Assembly (NCBI GenBank): GCA_009869945.1 | Contig: WIXG01000085.1 | Coordinates: 124,001-188,000 of the forward strand | Reading direction: 5' to 3' | Origin: Mesaphorura yosii | Taxonomy: Eukaryota; Arthropoda; Collembola; Poduromorpha; Tullbergiidae | Length of the DNA: 64,000 nt | In this document: in pieces, positions 15,101-27,189 of the stretch | How positions within the stretch are numbered: the first letter of the stretch is position 1 | How the letters are laid out: each line of letters begins with the position of its first letter | The notes under the pieces: generated by a model | Told to the model about the DNA's origin: nothing | Database searches by the model: none | What the model saw: only the letters and a program-made list of their open reading frames with translations | Made by a program: the position numbers and the translations under genes

Positions 15101-16601
15101 TTGGCAAGCGGACGATGGACTTCAAAGTGTCGTACTTGGACGCGGGGCTCACCAACTCATACTTCTCCGACCAGGACACGATGCCCCTTCCCTCGACCCC
15201 GTCTTCGGTCGTCGGCAGTGCCGTGAGTGTGGGCTCGGGCTCGGCGGGTTCAGCACCTGCGCCAAAGACACGCCGCTATAAGACACAACTGCGAGATTTC
15301 CTCGCATCGTGTCGCACCAAGCGGAAAGTCGTCCCGGAAGACTACACATCGTCGGTGGCTGGAGCTGGCGCAACGACTGTGCCCGTTGTCGTGGACCCGG
15401 TCGGAGTGGGCGCTTCTCCCTTCGCGGCGGCCTACTCCAGCGCAGCGGCCGCCTCGCCATACGCCAACTGCTACGCGTCGCCGGCGAACTACGGCGTACC
15501 CGAGAATTACCAGCAGAATTTCTACCCAAACTATGAAAATTCTACCGCACGGTATTTGACAGACTCTGCTGCCGCCGCGTCGCTCTTCCAATATCGAACC
15601 CTGGGCACGTACTACCCAGCAGCGGCAGAGTACAGCCCCGCCGCGTATGTGGGCGTGGGTGTCGGCGTGGGCAACGGGTTCCTGGACGTGGGGCGCGGCT
15701 GCCTGTACGAGAACCAGTACGGGAAGGAATCGAGCTCCGCCGCCAACTGTCAACTCAGCGAGTTCAAGTCCTCTTCACACGGGAGCAGCGGTGGCTCGTA
15801 CAGCACCGCCAGTTCAGGTCACCACCAGCAGAGCTCAAAGAGCAGCAGCAAGCACATCAAACTGGACCCGGACGCCAAACACAGTCACTCACGCGGTTCG
15901 TCGGACGATTACGCGAGCATGATGCACTACGCCAACGGGAACGACACGCACACGCGCCAAACGGTGCTCATGTGGGGCTCGAGCGCGGCGGCGGCCGCCC
16001 TCCGCCACAACTCCGTCATCCAGCAACAGGCAGCCCACAGCCAAAGCGCAGCGATGTACGACAAGAAATACGGCAGCGGGAGTAGCTCGGATCCGCTGCG
16101 TTCTCTCTCCGACATGAACTCGACGGGCAGTGGCGGCTCGACACCCAGCACCAGCTCTGGCGGGAGTCTGAGCAACCACCACGGCGGGAGCAGCGATAGC
16201 AAAAGCCATGGGCTATACCTGCCGTCGTACGCAAGCAGCATGGCGCACGCGCAGATGGAGCAGGCGAGCGAGGTATGGGTGCCTTACCCTCCACCGCACG
16301 CACACGCAGCCAGCGCCGCCGCGGCTGCACACCAGTGAGTGCCGCTTTTTGTGTTTTGTTTCCGTTTTGCCAGTTGTCGAAGCTTTTGGTTTATGTTGCC
16401 TTGCCCTGAGCCCTGCACCACACCCATGGCCCGCCCCGCCGCGTTGCCTTCTGATTGGCTCAATCGTTTCTGTTTGTGTTGCAGCTCTTTGGTGCCCGAT
16501 ACCTACTATCATCCTACGGCGGCGGCGACAAATCGGACCGAAGTCCTCTGTTGTCCATCTCTGAGGTGACCAACACGCTCCTCAACCACAACACCGACTA
16601 A
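190..16601 (+). CDS. ss: Spineless / aryl hydrocarbon receptor bHLH-PAS transcription factor (5' exon outside window)
   Basis: Ligand-activated or constitutive bHLH-PAS transcription factor; in arthropods the Spineless protein specifies antennal, leg and eye fates as a partner of Tango/ARNT. Exons seen: 190-380 (bHLH, containing [13 protein letters not shown] and the helix-2 run [15 protein letters not shown]), 9919-10019, 11667-11756 and 12801-13022 (PAS-A), 14351-14814 (PAS-B, with [12 protein letters not shown] and the end [18 protein letters not shown]), 15078-16272 ([27 protein letters not shown], then a low-complexity Ser/Ala/Gly/His activation region) and 16485-16601 (conserved tail [13 protein letters not shown]). 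Every junction keeps phase with GT-AG ends. The exon coding the initiator Met and basic N-terminus is not in the window. Family agreement with Drosophila Spineless is very strong through bHLH, PAS and tail. A poly(A) signal AATAAA lies at 17325-17330, so the 3'UTR is about 740 bases. Confidence 0.95.
381..9918 (+). other. Giant first visible intron of spineless
   Basis: A 9.5 kb intron between the bHLH exon and the first PAS exon. It starts with GTAAGA and ends with a CGCAG acceptor. I found no supported gene inside it on either strand; the open frames present (for example 1872-2498 minus and 5829-6320 plus) have no recognisable domain or convincing protein-like composition. The sequence is unique-looking with short reiterated motifs such as GCATTGCC and AATTAATT, and no transposon ends were seen. 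An intron this long in a developmental regulator is a reasonable place for enhancers, but no specific site is supported by the sequence alone. Confidence 0.7.
10020..14350 (+). other. Spineless introns 2-4
   Basis: Three introns (10020-11666, 11757-12800, 13023-14350) separate the PAS-A exons and the PAS-B exon; the coding exons between them are listed under spineless. All have GT-AG ends with clear pyrimidine tracts before the acceptors. No independent gene, RNA or repeat was recognised in them. Short reiterated GCATTGC/TTGCC motifs are frequent around 12640-12730. Confidence 0.6.
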
Positions 16602-17379
16602 ACAGCCAAATGGCAAACCAGGCAAACTTGGCTCCGTCTCCATGTAGGGCGTAGCTAATGAATAAGTTACTACTTGCTTTAATCCTTGTACTTGTACTCG
16701 TACATTTCCTGATAACTGATCACGATCACGAGCTTAACCAATTAACAAACTCTGATAACGTATCTAACGATAAGTTAAGGCATTTCATATCTCATTGTTG
16801 TCATTCTCTCATTGTGCTACCGATAACCAAAGAAATCTTGATATTCTTGACTCCTGGCCCGTTTCCTTCCCTTACGACCCTAAAATTCGACTTGTAACCC
16901 AAAGCCAAGCCAGCAAGTGAGATTCTGGAATCGTTTTGAGATTTTTCTTGTTGCGTGAAGCACCGCACTTGTTATCTCCTCAGTTAATTAACCAGTTAAC
17001 CAAAAATGCAGTAAATGTCAACTAGTTAAGTAGTTAGTTAAGTCCTAATTCAGTTAATTCTGTGTACTCGTAATTTAGGAGACACGTAATTAAGGCAAAG
17101 GAAAGAAGGCAAGGCAATGCGAAGGCCAGTACATATTTTAATTCAACTAATTAATTAATTACTGAGTACTGTACTGTGTATGGAATGTTGTGTTATTGGC
17201 CAGTGTGATTAAGTCGTGAGCTAATTCTTGTACTGTGTCGTCTCGTCCCGTGTCGAATGTTGTAAATTGTAAATTATTCGTGCTCGTCTTTTCCGTCTTG
17301 TTACCTTCATCAGCATTGCGTTAAAATAAAGTAATAAGTTCGTTAATTAATACGACGTGAGTGTATTTTCATTGACTAA
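16602..17379. other. Spineless 3'UTR and gap to the next gene
   Basis: After the spineless stop the sequence becomes AT-rich with degenerate AGTTAATTAACCAGTTAA-like motifs around 16980-17060. The AATAAA at 17325-17330 is the best poly(A) signal for spineless. The convergent minus-strand gene has its stop codon at 17380-17382, so the two 3' ends are within about 60 bases and may overlap. Confidence 0.6.
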
Positions 17380-19635
17380 TTACCAAGTTTCGGGCCAGAA
17401 AAGCGGTCTCGAACCAGGCACTCCACCGTTTGCATTCACCTTTCCGATTTCAAACAGCTCAGACTGCCCTCCAGGGACTTCGACCGGCTCTTCTTCTTCC
17501 ATCAGCGGCTTGTAGCCGCTCTGAATCCTCCGAAACGGGTTGCTTGAGCCCGGTCGTGGCGGTCGCGACTTGACCTTGTCCTCAGAACTCGTTGGTGTGA
17601 GAAGACCAGAAAAATTCTTCTTCATGGTGGTCGTGAGTGAAGTGGCGCTCCGTGCACGAGAAGCTGGGGCTGACTGCTGATACGCTGACGAAAGCGAGTC
17701 CTGCGAGCCGGGCTGCTGCAGAGATCCGCTGGAAGAGGAGACGAGCCCAGTGACATTGTCAATGAGATTGGACTTCATCGTCTGCAGTGCATCTTCGTCA
17801 GGAGGAGCAGGACGAGGCCCCTTCAGCGTCAGGTGCAGCGTGTGCCTGTAGCTCGATTTCAAGTTCATGTGCTCCGAAGAAGTCGTGGCTGTGGTTGGCC
17901 CGCTGGAATTGCTTGACTGCGACTGGACGGCATCTTGATTCTCGTTTTGTCCTTGCTGTTCGCGCTCATTCTTCCGCTGCCGGCTCTTGACCGCGTACAC
18001 CGCGTGCGCAATCGCGTCAAAGGACTTGGCCTTGTGTGGAAGAGGTCTTCGTTCGCTTAATGGTATCTGTTCGTCTTTCTGCTGCAGCGCTTCGGGAGTG
18101 TTCAACTCCTGACTTCGTATCTGATACGGTCTTGGCGGTGGAAGCACGACTTCACGGCGGTTCTTGACTTCGGAGATGACAGCGCTCGCGGATGACTTCG
18201 CTGATCGTGCATGTTTGTGCTTTGCACGGGCATCCTTCTTCCTTGTCCTTGCGTGCTCCTCCTTCTCGTCCTCCTCTTCACTATCGTCATCTTCAGAATC
18301 ATCAGCATTGCCCCCTCTTGAAGGACGTTTTCGACAGTAACTGATCACAAGGAAAGTGAAGGCGACAAGGAAGATGGCAATAAGGATCACAAGAAACTAC
18401 GAGCACAGCAGATAAAAAGTCACAAACTCGCGAAGGTCTCGAGTAAGATTAGGTAAATCCCCGCGCTTACGGTGGCCTTGGCCTCAGCTGATTGCATTCC
18501 CGTATGGTCTGGAATGTTGCACATTATGTACGTGTCGTCTTCTGCAGGTTTATCCTCGAATGGCTCCGTGATCCAGCCTGGATCGCACTCGCAGGTGCCC
18601 AGAACCCGCACACCGTGCATACAGTTCACTTTGAGTTTGAAAGAGTCCGCCCTGGTGATTCGGCCTACGGCTTCGACTTCGTTCCCTTTCACAATCACTG
18701 ACGGCTCGGCGGGTGTGGACTTGGGCTGTGAGGCCAAGGCCAGTTTCTCAGTCAATTTGTCGTCCATGTTGTCCAAATTCTCGCACCGATTCGTAACTGG
18801 CGACAGCACTGAGTTTGTGCCCTGACAAACTGGAGTCTCTTCGCAATATTTCGTAGTGTGATTGAAGTAACTTTTGTGTCCGCCGTACGCCACTAGGCAG
18901 TTAACGCCAGAATCCCCTTGCCTGCTCTCATCGCTGCTGCTGAACGGCCATATCTTTGAGAAGAAGCCTCCGCCTCCATCCGCTTGCTTACTTTGACTTG
19001 TCCTTGTGCTCTGACTCAGATTGAAGTGCACCTTGAAGGCCTGCTCGGAGGTGTAGCGAGAGCGAGTGAGGTCAGCAGGTCGCCAGCGGAGTCGCAGCAC
19101 GCAGTAGCTTCCGGGACGTCGTTGTGCCAAATACTAAAACGGTCATTGATTATTTTATGGCCTGCACTAGAATTTTGTCACTCAATCAGGTGCCAATACC
19201 CTGTTTATGTAGAAAATGGACACATTCCGTGTGTCAGAAGGATACACGTCAACTGGGAGCAGATTCTGGGGCTTGACGTTATTGCAGTCTTCCGCCAAGT
19301 CCTTGTCAGCGTCAGCTGCTTTAACCATCAGTTGATGACAGCATTTGCTGGCTTCCAAGCTCACAGTCTGTGCTTTGGATCCAACGTTTACGACGGTCGC
19401 ATCTACAAATGCGGAATGTGAAAGCCCAACATAGAAAAGCAATTATGAAGGCGGGTACATTTCGTGCTTGGTGGATGATCGTAAATCGTATGTTGAATGG
19501 TAGCATACGGAAATGGAGGGCGATATCATTCCTGTGCCATGGCAGAACTCCTCCATCCTTCAACACGATGACTGGTGGCGGTGACCCACGCACCAAAACC
19601 AGGCAAATTGTTAGGATGAACAACTTCCAGCCCAT
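17380..19635 (-). CDS. Type I single-pass membrane protein, unknown family
   Basis: Deduced exons: 19635-19590, 19402-19200, 19133-18471 and 18396-17380, giving about 642 residues. The start is chosen because MGWKLFILTICLVLVHA forms a signal peptide once spliced. The ectodomain (about 18-304) has several Cys, two N-glycosylation sequons (NLS, NHT) and a segment CMHGVRVLGTCECDPGW that looks EGF-like. Residues about 305-325 (FLVILIAIFLVAFTFLVISYC) are the membrane segment, starting exactly at the last exon. The roughly 315-residue tail begins with basic residues, then a strongly acidic run (EDDDSEEEDEKEE), then Lys/Arg/His-rich and Ser-rich stretches. I do not recognise the family. The first donor is uncertain: an alternative GTATGC donor about 80 bases further would add residues after the signal peptide. 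The layout suggests a cell-surface adhesion or receptor-like protein, but no function is claimed. Confidence 0.7.
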
Positions 19636-20306
19636 GATCAGCTGTGATGTGATCAAATAAATCCTCCTGCTGTAAATGCTGTACCACAACGGCACACAGG
19701 GACATATGTATTTTTACAATAAGATCTTGCAAATCAACAAAATGAAGACAAAAATCCACACCAAACGTGTCTCAGCAACAACATCAATGAAAATAGCGGG
19801 ATGGATAGGACAAGACACACGTCTGATTTTGCACACTTTTATTCTCTTTTTTGGTGTACTCAAATACAAGTGTATGAAGATGTATGATAGTGATACCATA
19901 TCTAGTAGCAGATATTGTTTAGATTAAGACTGAACTTACACCTTACCACGTAATATTAATTAAGAAATCTTCACCTTCAAAATAAAGCCAAGCCGAAAAG
20001 TCCACACTCGCCATTGCCATTTTTTCTTTTTGTATTGTATTTTGTATCACACAAACTTAATGTTACGATAAAAGCCTAAACTTAGACCTTATGAATTGTG
20101 ATGCAAACGATTTTGTTACAATCATTTCAGAGCTCAGTTTTGCATTTGAATTTTGGTTACATTCTATCGACATCTAAGCGCTTAATACTTTATTGTTGCG
20201 CTCGTGGTCCAGACGTGCGCAACAATAAATTCTTAAACACTTGACATCGTTGACAGCTTTAGATTTAGGGATTAAACTAGTATAGTAGATAGTGGCGTTT
20301 ACGCAG
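19636..20306. other. Gap between the membrane-protein gene and UBA1
   Basis: This holds the upstream region of the minus-strand membrane-protein gene and the 3'UTR of UBA1 (also minus). Its one striking element is the hairpin at 20189-20229, annotated separately. No gene is supported here. Confidence 0.6.
20189..20229. terminator. 13-bp perfect inverted repeat with AATAAA on both strands
   Basis: TTTATTGTTGCGC at 20189-20201 is followed by a 15-base spacer and then its exact reverse complement GCGCAACAATAAA at 20217-20229. Each arm therefore offers AATAAA on one strand. It lies about 80-120 bases past the UBA1 stop codon (minus strand), where that gene's poly(A) signal is expected. The 13-bp stem without mismatch is seen directly; the 3'-end role is inference. 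Confidence 0.6.
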
Positions 20307-23300
20307 TTATTGTTGTAAATTCAGCTGAGACGGCGGAATGAGGTACCTCACATAAGGAACTTCCACGTCTTCACCTTCTTGATCATTGCAGCAGAGTTCA
20401 AACACCAAGGCACGAACGTGAGGCTCCAGTCGGCGCTTCGAAACTCGACGAACGACCTGGAATCAAGGCGAGCAAGTTTGAAATTAGGACAAGGTCACAA
20501 AACAAAAACAAGTTCATTGAATGAAACATAACTGAAGACTCACCTCGCAAAGCGGAAGTGCCAGGCGCTCAGTCTTCTTGTCCTTCGCCATGAAGAATGA
20601 GAACAACATGCAGACTCCCTGACTCAGCATCGTGATCTCTAGCTGATACGTGTCCTTGAAATGATCAATGAATTGCTGTAGAGTCATTTCTCCCTCGATC
20701 TCGAAGCGGTCCCATAAAGTCCACTCCGTCTCGTAGTATTTGTTCTTGTGCGCCTCGATCGGGTCAGAGAATGTGAAGAACGGTAACGCCAAATTCACAA
20801 AGCCATTCTTGAATCTGTCGACGCGCTTCTTGTCTGCATATCCCTGAGCCAACTTCATCAACTCAAGGCACACTAACCCGGAAACAACGGACGTCGTGGT
20901 GGCAATTGCGGGGATAATTTTCCCAGCAATCAGCTTGGATTTCAAACGATCAGCTGGTGCGATGCTGTAGTTGGCGGCACGGCTATTCGATGCAGCCACA
21001 ACGAAATCAATGTGCAGGTTCGTGTCGTCATCCTTCTCGAATTCGATCGGCACGATTTTCAGATGATCCTTGGCCAATTTCTCAGGTGGAGGAATCGCAG
21101 CTCGGAGCTCTTCCAATTTGTTCATGTCGGTACTTCCACTTTGATGCGACTGAGCTTCACTATCGGTAACAGCAATTCTGACGCCAGAGCGTGGTACGAA
21201 CTTCGGAACCTAATTAATGTTAAGAATAATTGATTAATGTTGAGAAAACTTTTAATTCAAAAGATTCAACAACAAAGTCAAGCGTCACCTGTACAGCCGC
21301 CGCCATATCTCCCATGTACTCGCGATCTCGATTTTGTTCGATGCCATACATTGCAGCTCTCAAGTTTGCAGCACAGAAGATGAATTCATTCGAGAGTGGA
21401 TCTTCTCGGCTGTATTCCAGAGGAGTAGGGCAACGTTTTGGTCCCGACCAGAAGAGCTGTCCCGAGGATGTCGTTTGGTGTGGTGGAAAGTTGAAGAGTA
21501 ATTGCTGGATTTGGTTGTTGAAGTTTTCCTCCCAGAGAAGGCGAGCCCAACGGACACAGTCAAGCATTGTTCGCGGACGATCATCGATTAACGCCTTCTT
21601 CACAGATTCAAGCACTTCCAGTGGTTGTACTCCAGGCAATTTCAATGCACGATCAATAAATCTATTAAGAAAAATAATTCGTAAGTCCTTACAACCTATC
21701 AAACTGATTTAACTACTCAATATCTCACCCAGGACCACGTAGATGCTGAGCCGCGTTCTCCGCAGCTTGCTTAAAGACGCCTTCGAATAGATCGCGTGCC
21801 CATTGAAGAGTGTGCTCGATCGCGTTGGGAAAGTTTTTCAACGTGCAAATAGGAATCGACTTCTCCGGAGGGTCCTGAAAAAGGAATGCAGCTCTTTTAT
21901 GCCCAACCAAATTTAAGTTTAATTAGTTGTTTTTATGTCAAGTGGCCTTTACTTACCTGAGATGACCCGTAACTCTCAGTCAAGTGCGGGACGACGACCT
22001 GCGTATTTCCTTTGGTGCCCAGGGTTCCTGATTCCAACAATGGTTTACGATAATATACGCATCGACGGTCCATGTACAGCCGAGCCTCCACGTTGTCCAG
22101 CGCGTTTGCCACTCCGTCTAGACGCTCAAAGAACGCATCGTCGTACATTTTCTCAGTTTCTGGCCCGACGCGATTCTCGTGATACGTGATGTTGACATTG
22201 GGATTCATCGTCTTGACTGCAGCCGCAGCGCACTTTGCCTTCGACATACCGACGTCAGTGTTGCGGAACAGGAACTGACGATTCAGATTTGACCGTTCGA
22301 TCAGGTCCATGTCTGTAACAATTATCTCGCCATCCTTCTCAGTACCAATGCCCATCATGGCGAAGTTCTTGAGGAGTTCGCAGCCTGGAAAGTTAAATTC
22401 CCTTAACATAAACTCCCAATCGCTGATTTAACGAAGAGAGTTACCAATAGCTCCAGCGCCAACAATGAAGTACTTCAAGTTGGCCAGTTTGTCCTGGAAC
22501 TTCTTTCCAAAAACAGCAATTTGCCCATCATAACGGGAACTTCCACTCGAATAGTCGTTCTAAACAAATTAATAAGATTTGGGATTATTCTTGCAATAAT
22601 AAATGAAGCGAAAGTGTAAGACTTAGCTTACCACTTCAGTGCCAGCGAACACGTCTTCCTCGTAAAACTGCGGCAAGCATTCGACCGCGTCAAAGTACAT
22701 CCATTGATTGATTGGGTTGAATTTGCCCGAACAGGCCTTCATGATTTCCTGTGCCACGACTCCGCCGAGGAACCCGTTCATGGGACAGATGTTTCCACTG
22801 CTCACGACAGCCAAAAGCTTGAGCAACTTCTCGTCCACCTTCTCCGTCTTGTACGTCTCGTCGGTCAACGCATCGTTCATACTTTTCGCCAGGTCAACAA
22901 ACTCCTGTGCGTCTTCAGCATTCCAAGCCCTTGGGTAGCGGCCATTCTTGCTCACAAATTCATCCAGTGCCAAGAAGCCAAGATGGAGCTGCGCCTGAGC
23001 CTCGAACTTGGCATAGTCAGGAACAACAAACTCTGGCTTCTTCTTCGCTTCTTCGTACGGCAAGAACTTTACTTTCTTCGGCACTTTGATTTGTGTCACA
23101 ACTCCACCGCGATTGTAGTCCGAGAAGCCTACAATAAATTGGAGTCGGATTGCATTGTACATAAAACACAGAGTGAAAGTGAAGGCGAACGTAATTCCAT
23201 TCCAGTCACTGGTTCCTCACCTGTCGTGTCGCCAATCGTGAAAGTGTAAGGGCCTGTGACCTTGATTTCAAACTCGCGTCCGTTGATCTCCTCCATGCCC

Positions 23301-24203
23301 ACAACTTCGGTGAAGGTTACGTAGTCTCCATCTTCCAGTCCATGACGAGTCTCGTCCAGGCAGGTGACCACTCCGTTGGCGTCTTTGCTAATGCCGGCAA
23401 TCATTGCTGAGACAGGCTGCTCCCCATTCACGTCGACCACTGTGAATTCTTTCCCAAAGTCGCAAAACAAGCGAGAAAATACACCACGAGTTTCCGCCAA
23501 GATAAAGCATATGTTCTCTTGACGGCAGAAGCGTGTAATCTTGAGCAGCTTCTCCTCGTTTTCAACTCCGTCAGCCAGAATGACGACTGTGTAGCCCTTG
23601 ATCAGTTGTTCATTGAGTTCAGCTGTGCTCGTCTTCACTTGAGTGTATGCATTGAGTTCTGAAAGCTGTTCTAAGCTTTGCTCCGCCCGATTCTTTCCAA
23701 TGTCAGCCTTACGAAGGTAGAACTGACTGCTCAGGTCGCCCCATGTCGTGTTCTTCGTGTCGTGCAGCGTGACACTTCGGACGCCAGCTGATGAAGAATT
23801 TCAGTCATGAGTTATTGATTAGTGCGAATTCAAATATGCTTAGCTAGATCGATTTTTCTTTCTTACCCAGGCAGATATTTTTCGCAATTTCGACACCAAG
23901 TCCCCCCAGCCCAGAGATTAAGACATTGGATTTTGCCATTCTCTCCATGGCCTCACGTCCCATGACATACAGTTGGCGAGAGTACAGACTCTCGTCAATT
24001 TTGGACGAAGATCCATTTTGCTGGTCCTTGGACTCCATTCCGTTAGCTTCCATTTTGCTGTGCTGGCTATTTGAGTTTGACGAGTGAATAGAATCGGTTA
24101 CAGACGGGTTGGACGCACCAGTTCCTCCTGCTGCACTCAATCTAGGCTTTTTGCTAGGCGGAGAAGCAGGGTTGTCCAGGCGCGGATTAGCAACTGTTGA
24201 CAT
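20307..24203 (-). CDS. Uba1: Ubiquitin-activating enzyme E1
   Basis: Activates ubiquitin with ATP, forms a ubiquitin thioester and hands it to E2 enzymes in nucleus and cytosol. Nine exons: 24203-23867, 23787-23221, 23128-22632, 22559-22445, 22384-21957, 21874-21729, 21661-21289, 21209-20544, 20456-20307, all phase-consistent; 1092 residues against about 1058 in human. Visible landmarks: a Ser-rich N-terminus with the basic patch PSKKPRL (possible nuclear signal); the inactive adenylation half ([33 protein letters not shown]); the active adenylation half ([38 protein letters not shown]); catalytic Cys658 in [20 protein letters not shown]; and the C-terminal ubiquitin-fold domain ending [16 protein letters not shown] 5'UTR intron is likely (donor near 24324, acceptor near 24224). 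Head-to-head with the SMYD4-like gene. Confidence 0.97.
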
Positions 24204-25016
24204 GGACGCGGCGACTCGGCCCGCTGAAAGCTGTTGTGCGTCAAGACCCAGCAGTTAGAACAGAGTCAAAATCAGGATACTCTGACACGCAACCAGAACC
24301 AATATTTCATAAGATTGTACTCACCGAAATTGCTGTATTGATCTATTCTAAATGTTGAATGTTAGCGATCCGTTCTTGCTGTAAGTAAGTTTTGTAGCTA
24401 TATTCCACGGAGTTGAATAGGCTATCACCAATCACTAAAAGTCAACTCACGATAATTTAATGTTGTAATTTGTTTTCTTAGTTTCTTTCAGTCTCAGTCG
24501 TTGTTGCGTACAACTCACAGCAGAATGTGAATCAGACTGGGCACTGCACTGGGTACGAAACGAAACGAGGAAGATGAAGAATCGAAAAGGGATGACAAAC
24601 CAATTTTTGGAACAGTCCAAATCTTTTTCGGAAATCGTCCTCGCAACGCAACAGCTTCACCGCACTGCACTGCACTGCACTCTGTCTAGACTGCTCTCAT
24701 CCTTTGTATTTGCAACAGCACAGTCACAGTTGCGATGATGCTCGGTGCAAATGCACAGCGTTGCTTTGCTGGCTTGCTAGCTGTCGTTGACTTTTTTGCC
24801 TCAGCGAGATGAAATCAGCGAGCCGAGCGAGGCCCTTGTCTTCTGTTCGTCCGTGCTGCATACGTGTGCTTGTACTTTTCCTTCGCATTCTAGATCTTTA
24901 CCATGAATGCATGTGAGCTAGTTCGAATTTTACCCGGTAATCTTTCGGAAATTGTGAGCGAGACTAATTTAACTTTGGAGGAGCGCCCTGGAGGAGCGCC
25001 CTAGAATAGCCTCACC
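24204..25016. promoter_or_regulatory. Divergent promoter region, UBA1 / SMYD4-like
   Basis: About 810 bases separate the UBA1 start codon (minus) from the SMYD4-like start codon (plus), so both 5' ends must lie here. Near UBA1 there is a plausible 5'UTR intron. At 24660-24680 the motif CACTG is repeated in tandem. At 24977-25002 a 13-base unit GGAGGAGCGCCCT is duplicated exactly, just before the CACCATGAG start context of the plus-strand gene. No TATA box was recognised. Confidence 0.5.
24977..25002 (+). repeat. Exact 13-bp tandem duplication before the SMYD4-like start
   Basis: GGAGGAGCGCCCT occurs twice without a gap (24977-24989 and 24990-25002), ending 14 bases before the ATG at 25017. 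It is probably in the 5'UTR. Confidence 0.85.
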
Positions 25017-27189
25017 ATGAGTCTCATGACCAAGTTCATGAAACAACAGATCTGGAATGGAGAATACTCACCCGACAAACCATCTCACATGGCCACCGTC
25101 CAAAAACACTTCGACAGCGCCGTGCGCCAACGAGGCAAGGGTCTGACCGAGTTGGCCGATCGACTGCGTCAATGCAAGACGAATCTGGAGCGAATTCAGG
25201 TCGTTGCCGAGTTCTACACTTGGACTCCGCCTGAACCCAAGGAGCTAACTAGTAAGTTTTATTAGTTAATTGAGTTTCGCAACTACTAATAACATGTCTC
25301 ACTTGCTTGATGATATGATCATTATGTAAATAATATTTTATTATTGCATGTTCCTTCTAGAATATGAGAAATCAAATGACCTCGCCTCCAAATTCCGCCA
25401 GCTGGGCAACGAGTTCTACCGCCACCGAAAATTTCCCGAGGTGCTCCATGCATACAATTTGGCACTCGTCTTTGCCACCTCTACACAAAGCTCCGAACTT
25501 GCTCTCGTTTTCGCGAATCGGTCCGCAGTCTTTTTCGAATGCTCGTACCCCACGCTGGCGTTGAGGGACGCACAAGTCGCAGAGGAACTGGGCTACCCGA
25601 AGGATCTGCTCCCTAAACTGGTGCAGAGGAAGGAAAAATGCCTCAAACTACTTGAAACTATGAAAATTAAATCAAGCGAGAAAGAGACGCCAACACCTGA
25701 TGATTTGTACATCACTGATGAAATGCGTCGCCGCAAGGAACACTCCAGTCAGAATCTCTTTAACTTGCCTCACAACGAGGTCAATGCGCAAATACCCACA
25801 GCTCGAGCCTGTGTGAAGATCGCCGAGAATGAGGAGCGAGGACGTCACGTAGTGACTGAAGGTGTCCCAGTGGGAACGGTGCTTATTGTGGACCGACCCT
25901 TCGCCAAGATTCTGCTGAAAGAAGTTCGATGGGATGTGCAGCACTGTCATCATTGCCACCGACCACTTGCAAACGGAATTCCTTGCACCAATTGTGTATT
26001 CGGAATTTATTGTGACGAGACCTGCCGCGATACCGCGTGGAGACTGTGCCACCAGTACGAATGTGCGTGTAGTCCGTATTTATACGCACTGAAGACTCCC
26101 CGTACGGCACTGCTTGCCTTCAGAATCATTTGTCAACTTGGTTCCGATGCCCTGCATGAGCTGTGGAATACAAACAAGGATCTCTTGCATCAAGAGTTGG
26201 ATCCGGCGAATCGGATGAAAGGCTTCCAGAATGGTGTATACGATTCCTCTTTGTACTGGCCTATTGCCCAACTTATCTCGCATCCTGACAAGTTGGAATC
26301 TTCCGAAGTGATTTCATATTGTCTCACGGCCCTTGCGCTGGTATCAGTATTGGAGGAGAAGACCCACTTCTTCGAGTTGTACAAGACTGACGCTGGTGAC
26401 TTCGGAGGCTTCAAGCTGTTTGTGGCTTCCGTCATCCTTCTCCACATGCAAAATCTCCCACCGAATGCACATTCAATCAACGAACTCAGTCTGCCTCCGA
26501 CTGTGACTTTACCAGGCCGAGAAGAAACGCTTAGTCAGACACAGGCAAGAGAGATCATCAGAAACGCGGAAGTCAAGGAGTACGGCGTAGGTGCCTTTGC
26601 GCTGCTGAGTCTCATCAACCACAGCTGCTCGCCCAACGTGTTCCGCGTCAATTCGTGGGATGGAAGAACCGCCGTGGTCGCGTTGCAGGCTCTTCGTGCG
26701 GGTGAGGAGCTGCTGGACAATTACGGCGCCCATTTCGCTGTGATGGACCGGGAATCGAGACAAGATCATCTGCGGACGAACTACTATTTTGATTGTCAAT
26801 GCGTGGCGTGCGCCGAGAGCTGGCCGACCTATAACGACGTGAAGGATCGTGCGGAGGAGTTCCTTTGCCCTGCCTGCCCCGACTCTAACTCCGTCCTGGT
26901 CGCTGACACGTCCGCCTCTGCCTTCACATGCCAACGCTGCCCTGGCCAATTTGAAGCCACGCTGCTGAACAAGAATCTGAACATGAAGATGGACCAGTTT
27001 TTGATTGCGTTCGGCTCCGTCGTGGACAACAACCCACTGGCCGCGGTTGACTCGCTCCGGAACGTGCTGGAGTTCCTCGGCCGAACGGTGAGGCCACCGT
27101 TCTCACGCACATGCGACGCGCAGGAGACGTTCAAGCAGGCGCTCAACCTCGTCGTTCACTTTGCGTGCTTCCGATTCTCGTGTTCGTAG
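25017..27189 (+). CDS. SMYD4-like SET and MYND domain protein
   Basis: Two exons, 25017-25251 and 25361-27189, 687 residues. The start has a good context (CACCATG). After an N-terminal helical region comes a TPR-like segment (about 88-130, with KFRQLGNEFYRHRKFPEVLHAY shortened here), then a SET domain split by a MYND zinc finger starting at Cys274 (CHHCHRPLANGIPCTNC, then CDETC and CHQYEC). The second SET half has the signature NHSCSPN at 498-504 and the later motif ELLDNYG, followed by a post-SET Cys cluster (DCQCVACAE) and CPACP. TPR before SET is typical of SMYD4 rather than SMYD1-3. The C-terminus is shorter than human SMYD4 (804 aa), lacking part of the C-terminal TPR region; whether a further exon exists is unknown, but AATAAA at 27210-27215 and 27245-27250 suggests the gene ends here. 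Confidence 0.9.
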
